From Cytobacillus firmus DS1 (lineage in GTDB: Bacteria; Bacillota; Bacilli; Bacillales; Cytobacillaceae), in the NCBI RefSeq assembly GCF_000565285.1, contig NZ_APVL01000014.1:62001-126000 (forward strand): a DNA stretch of 64,000 bases, in the 5' to 3' direction. The position numbers and the translations under genes are program-made. Of the stretch, positions 16,099 through 24,509 are shown piece by piece. Position 1 is the stretch's first letter. Each line of letters begins with the position of its first letter. Below the pieces are notes generated by a model. It was not told where the DNA came from and searched no databases. It saw only the letters and a program-made list of their open reading frames with translations.

Positions 16099-16341
16099 TT
16101 ACTGTTTTTCTCCAAATTTGATGAATGTCCGCTCGTCTTCCACAAGTCCGCAAGCCGCACATTGCACCCTTTTATCAGGGCCTTTATAAGGCATATGGAA
16201 GGGGGACAGCTGTTCACTGCTGTACTCTTCCAAAACATTCCCTGTCTGAGGATCCATTTTGATGGATTGAGGCACCTGCTGAATAATATTGAATCGGCTT
16301 CTGTTGGTTTTACAGTTTGGGCACCGATAAGGTGAATTCAT
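16099..16341 (-). CDS. small zinc-ribbon protein, 80 residues
   Basis: Two widely spaced CxxC pairs, CPNC near residue 8 and CAAC near 62, typical of a zinc ribbon with a long insertion. AAGGAG lies 7 nt before the ATG. Function unknown; the ribbon suggests nucleic-acid or protein binding. Convergent with the secreted-protein gene. Confidence 0.75.
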   Translation of the reverse strand: MNSPYRCPNCKTNRSRFNIIQQVPQSIKMDPQTGNVLEEYSSEQLSPFHMPYKGPDKRVQCAACGLVEDERTFIKFGEKQ

Positions 16342-16458
16342 AACTCATTCTCCTTTCTCGCATATTAGCTGTATTTTTTGCATTTATAAATTTATTTATG
16401 TAAAAATACAGCTAAGGAAATATAATTGTTTCCTGTTTTGGAAGGGATGTGGCAAGTT

Positions 16459-16725
16459 ATGAGTCCAGACTATGAAAAGCTTCTAAATGAATACCGGAAG
16501 CTATGGAATAACCGGAAACTCGAAGAGGATACTAATGCAGAAAACATTTTGAAGGAAGCAATCTCCAGGGAACTAAGGGATGAAAATTCCCATCCAAGAG
16601 TCCGTAAGACTATCTATGAAAAATTTTACCTTGCGGTTAAGAGAATTGCACATTCAGACTTGGATGACACATCCAAAGCAGCACTTATCCATATGCATAT
16701 CCATGAAGCGGAAGGTTTGAAATAG
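16459..16725 (+). CDS. unknown small helical protein, 88 residues
   Basis: Charged, helical and without membrane segments. The start is uncertain: ATG 16459 (MSPDYEKLLN) is preferred by sequence character, ATG 16447 sits immediately behind AAGGG. The C-terminus is His-rich (HMHIHEAE). No family recognised. Followed by repeat copy B. Confidence 0.6.
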   Translation: MSPDYEKLLNEYRKLWNNRKLEEDTNAENILKEAISRELRDENSHPRVRKTIYEKFYLAVKRIAHSDLDDTSKAALIHMHIHEAEGLK

Positions 16726-16757
16726 GGGGGGAAGCCTCCTTTTTTAATGGCTTTTTT

Positions 16758-16962
16758 CTCAAGGTTTGTCGCAACTTTTTATTTATTTGCTGAGTTGATT
16801 GGAGCGGAAGGTGCGAGACTCCTGCGGGAGTAGCGGGACAGGTGAGACCCCGCATATGCGCAGCATCGAGGAGGCTCACCGCCTGCCCCGCGGAAAGCGA
16901 GCATCCTGGAGTGGAAATCAACGGACAACATTGTTAGCGAAAACAACATTTTATACGAAAAG
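16758..16962 (+). repeat. modular interspersed repeat, copy B (outer arms + module 2)
   Basis: Same outer arms as copies A and C: GTTGATTGGAGCGGAAGG at the start and a GGAGTGGAAATCAACGGA end. The inside is GC-rich module 2, with hairpins CTCCTGCGGGAG, a GCGGG/CCCGC pair, and GGTGAG/CTCACC enclosing the CGCATATGCGCAG stretch. Module 1 is absent. It fills the gap between the 88-residue gene and the signalling operon. No credible gene inside. Confidence 0.88.
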
Positions 16963-17003
16963 AGCCTATTTATTATTAGGTTTACTGCAGATTTCAAGAT
17001 CCT

Positions 17004-17020
17004 TTCACATTTATCTCACA
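17004..17020 (+). promoter_or_regulatory. tandem 6-5-6 direct repeat, candidate OmpR/PhoP-type operator
   Basis: TTCACA, 5 nt, CTCACA: two half sites 11 nt apart, the layout bound by OmpR/PhoB-family dimers on one DNA face. It lies 46 nt before the operon that encodes an OmpR-family regulator, so autoregulation is the simple reading. PhoP of B. subtilis binds similar TTHACA repeats. Confidence 0.5.
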
Positions 17021-17065
17021 ATATTAATGTAAGATAAAGATAAGATAGTCATGAGGAGAAATTGT

Positions 17066-18046
17066 ATGTCAAAAAAAATGTATTGGCTTTTCTTTTTATG
17101 GATCATAACAGCCTTCCTTACTTCCTGCTCTGAAAAGAGACAGCCTGCAATACCCGAGGATATAAGCTTTGCTGCCACAGTGAATATCAAGGATATGACC
17201 ATATCTTTTGTGGACCTGGAAAAAAAGGAGCTGGCGGCAGATTGGGCTATGGAGAAACCTTATACAGGCGCTTTAATTCTCCCGGACAATGATTCCATCC
17301 TTCTTTATGGAAAACAGCTTGAAACGGCTGATCTTTATTCCTTAAAGGAAGGCAAACTGATTGATAGCTGGGAAACAGGAGAAGGAATCGTAAATGGAAT
17401 CCTGCTTGAAACGAATGAAATCGCTTTTGCAGATCAGCATTTAAACAAAATTAGGTTCTTTCATTTAAATGGAGAAGAAGAAAAACAGGTTGAATCTGAG
17501 ATAGATCCGCTTACCCTGCTGGAATCTGGTGAGGAGAATAAGTTATTTGTCTTAAGCTTCAATCATGAAAAACTGGGAATAATCGACCTTGCATCAAAAG
17601 AAAAAAGCGGGGAATTTACAATCCATCCTTCAGCAGCCGGTGCTTGGCTTAATAAGAGAAACGGTGAAATCTGGATTGGCGGACATGGAGAAGGTCTAGA
17701 TATTGAACAAAATATCCATGTATATGATGAAGAAACAGGAAAGTTAAAAAAGAAAATTCCAGCCGCTTCGATGCCTATTAATTTTCTGGGACAAGGAAAT
17801 CAAGTATATGTCCTAAGCCATGGATCAAATATGTTATATAAAATTAATGAATCAGGGGAAGTAGCAGCCTCTGTTTCGATTGCGGCAAATCCTTTTGAAA
17901 TGGCTTTTGCAGCAGATAAACTATTAGTGGCCGGTTATGATAGCAATGATTTGCATGTACTGGAGCCGGAAAATTTAAAAACGCTTAAAAGTATCAAGGT
18001 TGGAGAGGGTCCTTTTAAAATAGTCATTAGAGAGAGTGTGAAATGA
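17066..18046 (+). CDS. lipoprotein with beta-propeller-like repeats, first gene of a two-component operon
   Basis: 326 residues. Signal with lipobox LTSC (Cys about 21). The mature part has repeating segments of about 40 residues (such as LVLS/VYVLSHGSNMLYKI and LLVAGYDSNDLHVL), resembling YVTN/YncE-like propellers that bind ligands or partners on the cell surface. GAGGAGA precedes ATG 17066. One nucleotide separates it from the response-regulator gene. Its likely role is as the extracellular sensor partner or output of the system; that is inference. Confidence 0.78.
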   Translation: MSKKMYWLFFLWIITAFLTSCSEKRQPAIPEDISFAATVNIKDMTISFVDLEKKELAADWAMEKPYTGALILPDNDSILLYGKQLETADLYSLKEGKLIDSWETGEGIVNGILLETNEIAFADQHLNKIRFFHLNGEEEKQVESEIDPLTLLESGEENKLFVLSFNHEKLGIIDLASKEKSGEFTIHPSAAGAWLNKRNGEIWIGGHGEGLDIEQNIHVYDEETGKLKKKIPAASMPINFLGQGNQVYVLSHGSNMLYKINESGEVAASVSIAANPFEMAFAADKLLVAGYDSNDLHVLEPENLKTLKSIKVGEGPFKIVIRESVK

Positions 18047-18047
18047 T

Positions 18048-18722
18048 ATGCTGAATATCCTGATTATAGACGATGAAGCAGACATGAGGCATTTAATTGA
18101 AATGTACCTCGGGAATTCAGGATTTGCATGCTTTTCAGCAGAAAGCGGCTTTGAAGCATATGGCATACTTGAAAATAATGTGATGGACTTAGTTATTATG
18201 GATATAATGATGCCTGGGGAGGATGGATTTGAAGTATGCTCTCAAATCAGGAAAAAATCAAATGTGCCAATTATATTTCTATCTGCTAAGGGAGAGGAAT
18301 GGGATAAAGTGAAAGCTCTGCAGATAGGAGGGGATGACTATATTGTCAAACCTTTCAGTCCTGGAGAGCTTGTCGCCAGAATCAATGCTGTCCTTCGAAG
18401 AACGGGCGGATTAAAAAGTGACATGGATTCTATTCGAATTGGAAAGGTCGCAATTGACATGAAAGCAAGAAAAGTCTCAGTTGCTGGAAAGCATGTCACG
18501 CTTACTCTTAAAGAATATGAATTGCTTCTTTTTTTTATCGAACATAAAAACCAGGCATTAAGCAGGGAACAGCTGCTTGAATATATATGGGGCATTGATT
18601 ATACAGGGAGCTTAAGAACAGTGGATACTCATATAAAAACGCTTAGAATGAAGCTTGGTGTTGGTGACTATATTCAAACAGTCTGGGGAGTTGGCTATAA
18701 ATTCGAGGTGCCGGATGAATGA
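18048..18722 (+). CDS. OmpR-family response regulator
   Basis: 224 residues: receiver domain (about 1-120) with DDE near the start, phospho-acceptor Asp52 in VIMDIMMPG, conserved Lys in VKPF; winged-helix DNA-binding domain (about 130-222) with LTLKEYELL and VWGVGYKFE. Overlaps the kinase gene by 4 nt (ATGA). Its likely target includes the direct repeat upstream of its own operon. Confidence 0.94.
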   Translation: MLNILIIDDEADMRHLIEMYLGNSGFACFSAESGFEAYGILENNVMDLVIMDIMMPGEDGFEVCSQIRKKSNVPIIFLSAKGEEWDKVKALQIGGDDYIVKPFSPGELVARINAVLRRTGGLKSDMDSIRIGKVAIDMKARKVSVAGKHVTLTLKEYELLLFFIEHKNQALSREQLLEYIWGIDYTGSLRTVDTHIKTLRMKLGVGDYIQTVWGVGYKFEVPDE

Positions 18723-20122
18723 AATTCCTGACCAATAGCCTGGCTAAAAAAATGTGGCTGACCGTAACAGCAGCGATTATTATAACGATCTTATATTCCT
18801 ATTTTTTATCTTACTTATTTTATGAAAAAATTTATGTGGAAAATGTCAGAGACTCCCTGCTGACTGAAGGGAGAAGCCTGGCGTCAGAGTACCAGGGAGG
18901 TGCTTTGACAGAGGATCTCAGGGGAAAAATCGAATGGTATAATTCAAAATCAGAAACAGAGATTTTTATAGTCAGTAATCCCAGAGAGCTTAGTGCCTGT
19001 CTGCCTTTTGAAATTGACTATCAGACACTAATTGGCAAAGCAGAGCGTGAAGAGCTTCTTAAAGGCAATCCAGTTGAAAAACTCGGCTATGAAAAAAGGT
19101 TTGACCGGAAAATTATGGGTGTCATTATGCCGCTTCTTGATGATAATCGGCTTCAAGGCATTATTTATTTATATGTTCCCCTCGCGAAGATTTCAGAGAT
19201 TACCCGGGATTTTGCATATCTATGGCTCGCAGCTGCGGCAGTTTTTACAGTTATCAGCATCATTTTAGGTACGATGCTCGTTAAAAAACTGACAAAGCCC
19301 TTACTGGATATGAAGGATGCAGCTGAACATGTTTCAAAGGGATATTATGATATTCATTTAAACATTGATTCAAAGGACGAAATTGGCCAGCTGGCCAATG
19401 CCTTCAATTATATGTCCTCATCTATACGAAAAGAAGACGAAAAGAAAAGGGATTTCCTGGCAAATGTATCACATGAGCTAAGAACCCCTATCAGCTATGT
19501 AAAAGGCTACAGTGAGGCTCTAATTTCCGGAATGGAAAAATCCGAAGAGGAAAGGCAAAAATACTTGCAGCTGATACTTAGAGAATCACGAAGGATGGAA
19601 CGTCTTGTGGGAGACTTACTTGATTTATCTAAGCTTGAATCTGATGAATACAAACTCGAAAAAATGCCACTTCCATTGGCACAGCTTATAGAGGACGCTA
19701 TTGAAAAATACAAGCCGATCCTACGTGAAAAAAATGTGGATTTGCAATATCGCCTGGATCCTGAAGTAATCATAAACGGAGATGAAGGCAGGATTGAGCA
19801 GGTTATCCAAAATATTATGGACAATTCCATCAGGTATACAGCAGAAGGCAGAATAAGCATCCGTTTATCTCAAGAGAGAGATCAATGCCTGATTGAAATA
19901 GAAGATACAGGAATAGGGATTTCAGAAGAACATTTAAGCAAAATTAAACAAAGGTTTTATAGAGTGAATAAAGGCAGAACAAGATCAGATGGAGGCACAG
20001 GGCTTGGTCTCGCAATTGCAGAAAAGCTGGTTAAGCTTCATCAAGGTGAGCTGACTGTGTTCAGTGAATTAAATAAGGGGACGAAAGTTAGAATTATGCT
20101 GCCGCTGCTCGAAATAAAGTAA
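18719..20122 (+). CDS. membrane sensor histidine kinase
   Basis: 467 residues: membrane helix 1 (about 12-34), an extracytoplasmic domain of about 130 residues, membrane helix 2 (about 167-190), HAMP (190-243), phospho-acceptor His252 in VSHELRTP, and ATPase motifs N (IMDNSIRYT), G1 (EDTGIGIS) and G2 (GGTGLGLAI). It pairs with the preceding regulator. The flanking lipoproteins share the compartment of its sensor domain. Confidence 0.94.
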   Translation: MKFLTNSLAKKMWLTVTAAIIITILYSYFLSYLFYEKIYVENVRDSLLTEGRSLASEYQGGALTEDLRGKIEWYNSKSETEIFIVSNPRELSACLPFEIDYQTLIGKAEREELLKGNPVEKLGYEKRFDRKIMGVIMPLLDDNRLQGIIYLYVPLAKISEITRDFAYLWLAAAAVFTVISIILGTMLVKKLTKPLLDMKDAAEHVSKGYYDIHLNIDSKDEIGQLANAFNYMSSSIRKEDEKKRDFLANVSHELRTPISYVKGYSEALISGMEKSEEERQKYLQLILRESRRMERLVGDLLDLSKLESDEYKLEKMPLPLAQLIEDAIEKYKPILREKNVDLQYRLDPEVIINGDEGRIEQVIQNIMDNSIRYTAEGRISIRLSQERDQCLIEIEDTGIGISEEHLSKIKQRFYRVNKGRTRSDGGTGLGLAIAEKLVKLHQGELTVFSELNKGTKVRIMLPLLEIK

Positions 20123-20138
20123 ATAAAGAGGAGATTTA

Positions 20139-20600
20139 ATGATGAAAAAACTAGTGTATATTTGGCTCCCGGTAATGATCATTATTAGCCTGGCTGCCTG
20201 CAGCAATAATAATAAAGCTGAAGAAGAACCGCAATTCCTGGATGTCGAGTTATCGATAAACCCTGAAAAAGCAAAAGCGAATGAACCGGTTGTTTTTGAA
20301 GCAAAGGTTACTTATGGGGAGGAAGAGGTTACAGATGCAGAGGAAGTGAAGTTTGAGATCTGGAGAGCAAATGCTGACGAACATGAAAAAGTACTTGTTG
20401 AACATGCTGAAAACGGGATCTATCGCTTGGAGAAAAGCTTTAAAGAAGAAGGTACCTATTATATTTATTCACACGTTACCGCGCGCAGGATGCATAATAT
20501 GCCTAAAAAGGAATTTGTTATCGGCAAGCCCAGTCCACCTGAAAAAAACTCAGGCAGCCAGGAAGAAAATATGGATGACAATGATCATGGCAGCCATTAA
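20139..20600 (+). CDS. YtkA/FixH-like lipoprotein
   Basis: 153 residues; lipobox LAAC (Cys about 22) after a short signal. The mature domain is an Ig-like beta sandwich of the YtkA type (FEAKVTYGEEEVTDAEEVKF, FKEEGTYYIYSHVTARRMHN) and the C-terminus is Asp/His-rich (DDNDHGSH), suggesting metal binding. GAGGAGATTTA precedes the ATG. It is the fourth gene of the signalling operon and is followed by a terminator. Confidence 0.82.
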   Translation: MMKKLVYIWLPVMIIISLAACSNNNKAEEEPQFLDVELSINPEKAKANEPVVFEAKVTYGEEEVTDAEEVKFEIWRANADEHEKVLVEHAENGIYRLEKSFKEEGTYYIYSHVTARRMHNMPKKEFVIGKPSPPEKNSGSQEENMDDNDHGSH

Positions 20601-20625
20601 AAAGCAGCATTGGCTGCTTTTTGTT
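20601..20625 (+). terminator. terminator of the signalling operon
   Basis: AAAGCAGC, ATTG loop, GCTGCTTT, then T. Confidence 0.88.
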
Positions 20626-20671
20626 TTGAAATTGAGTAATCTTGCAGGGATTTTTCCATTAGGGGCATATA

Positions 20672-20687
20672 TACCCGTTTACGGGTA
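20672..20687. promoter_or_regulatory. inverted repeat TACCCG-TTTA-CGGGTA
   Basis: A perfect 6-bp inverted repeat with a 4-nt centre in the 450-nt gap before ykwD. It has no T run, so it looks like an operator rather than a terminator. Regulator unknown. Confidence 0.4.
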
Positions 20688-20704
20688 CATATACCTATCA
20701 CATT

Positions 20705-20721
20705 TGTTACATTGGTGTAAT
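20705..20721 (+). promoter_or_regulatory. WalR-type box upstream of ykwD
   Basis: TGTTAC, 5 nt, TGTAAT is an exact fit to the WalR (YycF) consensus TGTWAH-N5-TGTWAH. The next gene encodes a secreted CAP-domain protein, which suits the cell-wall regulon, but the site is about 330 nt before its start. Apart from this and the inverted repeat I see nothing else in 20626-21030. Confidence 0.5.
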
Positions 20722-21049
20722 AAAAGTAAAAAATACGATCGGCCTAAATACCTGTCAATAGCGATGTTTTAGTATATAAATGGTATTTGTTCAGAGCGGC
20801 TTCCACTACAGAGAAAAAAAACCAGAAAATCGCTTACCCATTTTGGAGTGATCATAAGCCTATTGAAATAAGGATTTATGAAAAGTTATAGGTCTATTTT
20901 TACTAGTTTAAAAGTCTCTTAGGTGTGCTGTAATCATGTATATGTAAAATCTGTCCAGAAATATTACGAAAAACCCTGTGTTATGATGATTGTGCAAGTC
21001 ACACAGCACCACACAACAAAGAAAACAAACACAGGGAGGATTTATATAC

Positions 21050-21808
21050 ATGAATAAAAAAGTTATTTACTCAGTAGCAGCGGCAGCAGCATTATTAGTA
21101 TCAGCACCGGGAGCTAACCAAGCGGACGCAGCTTCAAATTGTCCTACTCCTGAACAAGCTAAAAAAATCGCAATCTCTCAATCTGGTAACCTAAGTCAGG
21201 ATCAAATTAATAACATTCTTCAAAAATACCTTAAAGACTACAATATAAATTGGGGAAATGCTCAAGTAAATAAACAGGAAGCTCAGAAGCCTGCAGCTCC
21301 AGCTCCAGCAGAGCAGCCTGCAAAAACCCCTGCCAAAACACAAGAAACAGCAAAAGCTCCAGCGCAGCAGCCTGCACAGCAGCAAGCACCTGCTGAACAG
21401 ACAAAAGAAGCAGCACCTGCTTCTTCTGAAGTAAGTGCTTACGAGAAAAAAGTACTTGAATTAACGAACCAGGAACGTGCTAAAGCAGGAGTGCCTGCAC
21501 TTAAATTGGATGCAGAACTAAGCAAAGTGGCTCGTGAAAAATCACGTGATATGCAGTCTAAAGGATATTTTGACCATAACAGCCCAACTTACGGTTCACC
21601 ATTCGATATGATGAAGCAATTCGGCATCTCATACACTACAGCGGGCGAAAACATTGCTATGGGCCAGCAGTCTCCTGAAGAAGTTGTACAAGCCTGGATG
21701 AATAGTGAAGGCCACCGTAAAAACATCATGAATGCCAACTTTACACACCTTGGTGTTGGCCATGTTGCTGACGGAAACTACTGGACACAAATGTTCATTG
21801 GGAAATAA
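21050..21808 (+). CDS. ykwD: secreted CAP-domain (SCP/YkwD-like) protein
   Basis: 252 residues. Signal peptide with Ala-rich core, cleavage near ADAAS. Residues about 80-135 form a low-complexity Ala/Pro/Gln/Lys linker. The C-terminal CAP domain (about 140-252) has LTNQERAKAGVPAL, YFDHNSP, AGENIAMG and GHRKNIMNANFTHLGVG, the cavity-forming motifs. YkwD-type proteins are exported and associated with the spore or cell surface; the biochemical activity is not settled. GGGAGGA sits 9 nt before ATG 21050. Confidence 0.9.
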   Translation: MNKKVIYSVAAAAALLVSAPGANQADAASNCPTPEQAKKIAISQSGNLSQDQINNILQKYLKDYNINWGNAQVNKQEAQKPAAPAPAEQPAKTPAKTQETAKAPAQQPAQQQAPAEQTKEAAPASSEVSAYEKKVLELTNQERAKAGVPALKLDAELSKVAREKSRDMQSKGYFDHNSPTYGSPFDMMKQFGISYTTAGENIAMGQQSPEEVVQAWMNSEGHRKNIMNANFTHLGVGHVADGNYWTQMFIGK

Positions 21809-21822
21809 TGTTTAAATAGTTA

Positions 21823-21853
21823 AAAGGCAGCCTCTTCTGGCTGTCTTTTTTTT
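21823..21853 (+). terminator. terminator of ykwD
   Basis: AGGCAGCC and GGCTGTCT arms followed by eight T. Confidence 0.82.
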
Positions 21854-21979
21854 ATGAGTTTTTGCCTTGTCACCTGAATTAATTCAGTATAGTATTTCCT
21901 TCAGCACCATGTATGTATTCAATCATTCATTGGAACATTAGTAACAGCTGCTAAAAATGAAAAACAACAGGTGATATAA

Positions 21980-22477
21980 ATGGAAATTAGAAAAGGGAAA
22001 AAAGATGATTTGAAGGAAATAATGGAGATTGTCCAGAAGACTGTCAGCATTATGGAATCTGAGGAGAATGATCAATGGAACCGGACTTATCCTCAGGAAC
22101 CGGATTTTTTAGCTGATGTGGAAGCAGGCAGTTTGTATACAGCCATCTATGAAGGAAATGTCGCAGGTTCCATTACTGTCGATCAAAACCAGGCGGAGGA
22201 ATATAAAAATGCCTCATGGAGAAAAGATGAGCCATGCTTTGTATTTCACCGTCTGGCCGTAGATCCTGAGATTAGAGGCGAGGGGATTGCAAGCAGATTA
22301 ATTGCATTTGCTGAAGATCACGCAATGAAGAACGGGATACCGTATATGAGAACAGATACATACTCATTGAATAAAAAGGCTCAAGGTTTATTTGAGAAAA
22401 ATGGATATGTTAAAGCAGGTACCATCTTCATGGACCGGGAAAACCCTTTTTATTGCTATGATAAGCTGCTTGATTAA
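21980..22477 (+). CDS. GNAT-family N-acetyltransferase
   Basis: 165 residues. Acetyl-CoA site DPEIRGEGIASRLIAFAE (motif A) and the C-terminal LFEKNGYVKAG are intact. The substrate cannot be told. AGGTGAT precedes the ATG. Its stop codon shares the four bases TTAA with the stop of the convergent heat-shock-type gene, with no terminator between them. Confidence 0.87.
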   Translation: MEIRKGKKDDLKEIMEIVQKTVSIMESEENDQWNRTYPQEPDFLADVEAGSLYTAIYEGNVAGSITVDQNQAEEYKNASWRKDEPCFVFHRLAVDPEIRGEGIASRLIAFAEDHAMKNGIPYMRTDTYSLNKKAQGLFEKNGYVKAGTIFMDRENPFYCYDKLLD

Positions 22478-22971
22478 AGCTGCTCTTCATTCTTTACAAA
22501 AATGGGTATTTTTTCTTCCTCTTCGAATAAGATGGGAAGAGAAATGGAAAGTATCCCATTTTCAAATGATGATTTTATCGAATTTTTATCAACAGGTATA
22601 GGGAGGGTCAGAACTTTTTCAAAAGCTCTGCTATGTCTTTCTTTCAGAAAATAGCGCAAGTCCTGCTGAAATGCTGAACATTTTCCTTTAATAATTAGTT
22701 CATTTTGTACAAGAGATACTTTAATATCCTTTTTGCTTATACCGGGGAGCTCTGCTTCAATTTTAATATTGCCATTGTTCTCATACATGTCACAGCGCGG
22801 AAAAATTTCCTGATTTGACAAAAAACGATTGATTTTTTCCTGCTCCAGGCCTGAAAAAGAAAGTTTCTTATTATGATTGGAATCCCCAGTTGAAATAAGT
22901 GTTGCCCAGAAATCCTGATCCTGATATTGTGCAGTCATTTTGATTAAATCTTTCCATTTTTCCAATTCCAT
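22474..22971 (-). CDS. Hsp20/alpha-crystallin family protein
   Basis: 165 residues with a C-terminal alpha-crystallin domain (about 58-150): DMYENNGNIKIEAELPGISKKDI-type start, ELIIKG, and the end signature FENGILSISLP. Small heat-shock proteins of this kind are chaperones or, in Bacillus, spore-coat proteins (CotP/CotM/GerT). AAGGGGG precedes the ATG. It follows the GerT-like gene after 13 nt, so the two form an operon, probably expressed in the mother cell. Confidence 0.85.
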   Translation of the reverse strand: MELEKWKDLIKMTAQYQDQDFWATLISTGDSNHNKKLSFSGLEQEKINRFLSNQEIFPRCDMYENNGNIKIEAELPGISKKDIKVSLVQNELIIKGKCSAFQQDLRYFLKERHSRAFEKVLTLPIPVDKNSIKSSFENGILSISLPILFEEEEKIPIFVKNEEQL

Positions 22972-22984
22972 AAGGAGACCCCCT

Positions 22985-23467
22985 TTATAATATTTCCGTT
23001 ACATCTATTTCTGAATATTGCATATCGATATTTTTAGGTATTTTTATCTCCATATAGCCCTCTTTGCAGCTGGCGGAGGATCCTTTTTTTCTGACAATAG
23101 CAGGGAGGGTTATGATATGTTTATCGTCTTTATCGGGAATATGTTCGATAATCATTTGGTTGGAGGTGTGATAAAGCTTCATTTCTTTTAACCAGTCCTC
23201 GTTTTTTATTGGAAATCTCACAAAAACATAATCATGGGTTTCGAAGACAGATGAATTAAGTGGTGCAGAATTTGACTGTTGATTAGTTCCGGGGGCTGCA
23301 GGATTAAAGCCTCTCATAAATTCCGGTGCTCCAGTCATTCCCTGCATATTCTGAGGAAACATTTGCCCCATGATATTTTTAATATATTTATCAATTTCCT
23401 CCGGTTTCATTTGGCTGGGGGGATTCTTCATATCTTTATTAAACGGAAAAAGATTCCAGGGGAACAT
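22985..23467 (-). CDS. alpha-crystallin-like spore coat/germination protein, GerT-like
   Basis: 160 residues. The start MFPWNLFPFNKD and the Gln/Pro/Met-rich first 70 residues, followed by a degenerate alpha-crystallin domain (VFETHDYVFVRFPI ... YMEIKIP), resemble B. subtilis GerT, a coat protein needed for normal germination. ATG 23467 has AAAGGA 8 nt upstream; the ATGs at 23476 and 23515 are worse placed. A sigmaK-like promoter lies about 60 nt upstream. Confidence 0.75.
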   Translation of the reverse strand: MFPWNLFPFNKDMKNPPSQMKPEEIDKYIKNIMGQMFPQNMQGMTGAPEFMRGFNPAAPGTNQQSNSAPLNSSVFETHDYVFVRFPIKNEDWLKEMKLYHTSNQMIIEHIPDKDDKHIITLPAIVRKKGSSASCKEGYMEIKIPKNIDMQYSEIDVTEIL

Positions 23468-23527
23468 CCTTCTCATCCTTTCCTTGCTAAACTGCCGCAG
23501 CGGCTGATGATTCAATACTAATCCATA

Positions 23528-23555
23528 TATTCTATGCAGGTATGCGCCTATCTGT
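23528..23555 (-). promoter_or_regulatory. sigmaK-like promoter of the GerT-like operon
   Basis: On the reverse strand AC, 17 nt, CATAGAATA fits the sigmaK consensus AC-N16/17-CATANNNTA. It fits a mother-cell coat gene. Confidence 0.6.
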
Positions 23556-23692
23556 TAATAATGGATTCTTTTGCTGGTCCAGAACTGCTGCATCTTGGAA
23601 GAAAGCTTCTTATTATTTGCATTAATACACTGTAATTACTACTATATTGGTATCGATGTATATAAAATAATTAAATACTGAGGGGTAATTTT

Positions 23693-24466
23693 GTGAGAAA
23701 TAAAGCTGCTTTAATCACGGGAGGGGCAACAGGGATCGGGAAAAGAACGGCGAACATACTTGCCGCTAAAGGCATCGATCTGGTGATCAATTACCGTAGC
23801 AGTCAAGAGGAAGCTGTCTCATTGTGCAGGGAACTGACCGAAAAATTCGGCACTAAAAATATTGCATTGCAGGGAGATATTTCTTTACCGGGGGACTGTA
23901 TAAAGATGTCCGAAAAAGCTCTTAATGATTTTCAAGTCATCGATATAGTCATTCATAATGCCGGTCCTTATGTGCACGAAAGAAAAGAGATGTTGGATTA
24001 TTCTTTTGAACAATGGAATTACCTTATTAATGGCAACTTAAATGCGGTCTTTTATTTATCCAAGTTGTTTATCCCGAAAATGAGGGAAAATGGATGGGGA
24101 AGAATTATAACAATTGGCTTTGATCGTGTAGAATCAGCATCTGGCTGGATATACCGTTCTGCATTCGCGGCTGCAAAAACTGGCGCAGCATCTTTAACGA
24201 AATCCATTGCACTTGAAGAGGCCGGTAACGGAATTACCGCAAATATGGTTTGTCCGGGAGATATTATCGGTGAATGGAAGGAAAAAAATATCGAAGAAGC
24301 TGTGAAGGTTCAGGATCATGCATCACCAGTCGGAAGGCCGGGTACAGGTGAAGATATTGCCCGTGTAATCAGCTTTTTGACCGATGAAAGATCCGACTTT
24401 ATTACTGGCAGCATAATCCCGGTTACAGGAGGAAAAGATGTCCTGGGGAAAATTTATCAGGAATGA
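23693..24466 (+). CDS. short-chain dehydrogenase/reductase-like protein with altered active site
   Basis: 257 residues, GTG start. The nucleotide-binding TGGATGIGK and the NAG motif (HNAGPYV) are normal. The catalytic YxxxK reads FAAAK (Phe158, Lys162), and no Ser stands about 13 residues before it (the stretch is TIGFDRVES). It may therefore be a non-catalytic or mechanistically different SDR. Enoyl- or pteridine-reductase-like members exist, so an activity cannot be excluded. Monocistronic. Confidence 0.85.
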   Translation: MRNKAALITGGATGIGKRTANILAAKGIDLVINYRSSQEEAVSLCRELTEKFGTKNIALQGDISLPGDCIKMSEKALNDFQVIDIVIHNAGPYVHERKEMLDYSFEQWNYLINGNLNAVFYLSKLFIPKMRENGWGRIITIGFDRVESASGWIYRSAFAAAKTGAASLTKSIALEEAGNGITANMVCPGDIIGEWKEKNIEEAVKVQDHASPVGRPGTGEDIARVISFLTDERSDFITGSIIPVTGGKDVLGKIYQE

Positions 24467-24471
24467 AAGCG

Positions 24472-24505
24472 AAAGGCAGAAGAACCGGATTCTTCTGCCT
24501 TTTTA
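24472..24505. terminator. bidirectional terminator
   Basis: AAAGGCAGAAGAA, 5-nt loop, TTCTTCTGCCTTT: a 13-bp perfect stem with A and T tails, serving the SDR and the convergent MATE gene. Confidence 0.95.
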
Positions 24506-24509
24506 ATAT

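Noticed and set aside
20353..20772. 139-codon frame overlapping the YtkA-like gene
   Set aside because: Different frame of a well-supported lipoprotein gene, runs through its terminator.
21191..21416. Reverse-strand Leu-rich frames within ykwD
   Set aside because: They mirror the Ala/Pro/Gln linker of ykwD and have no start signals.
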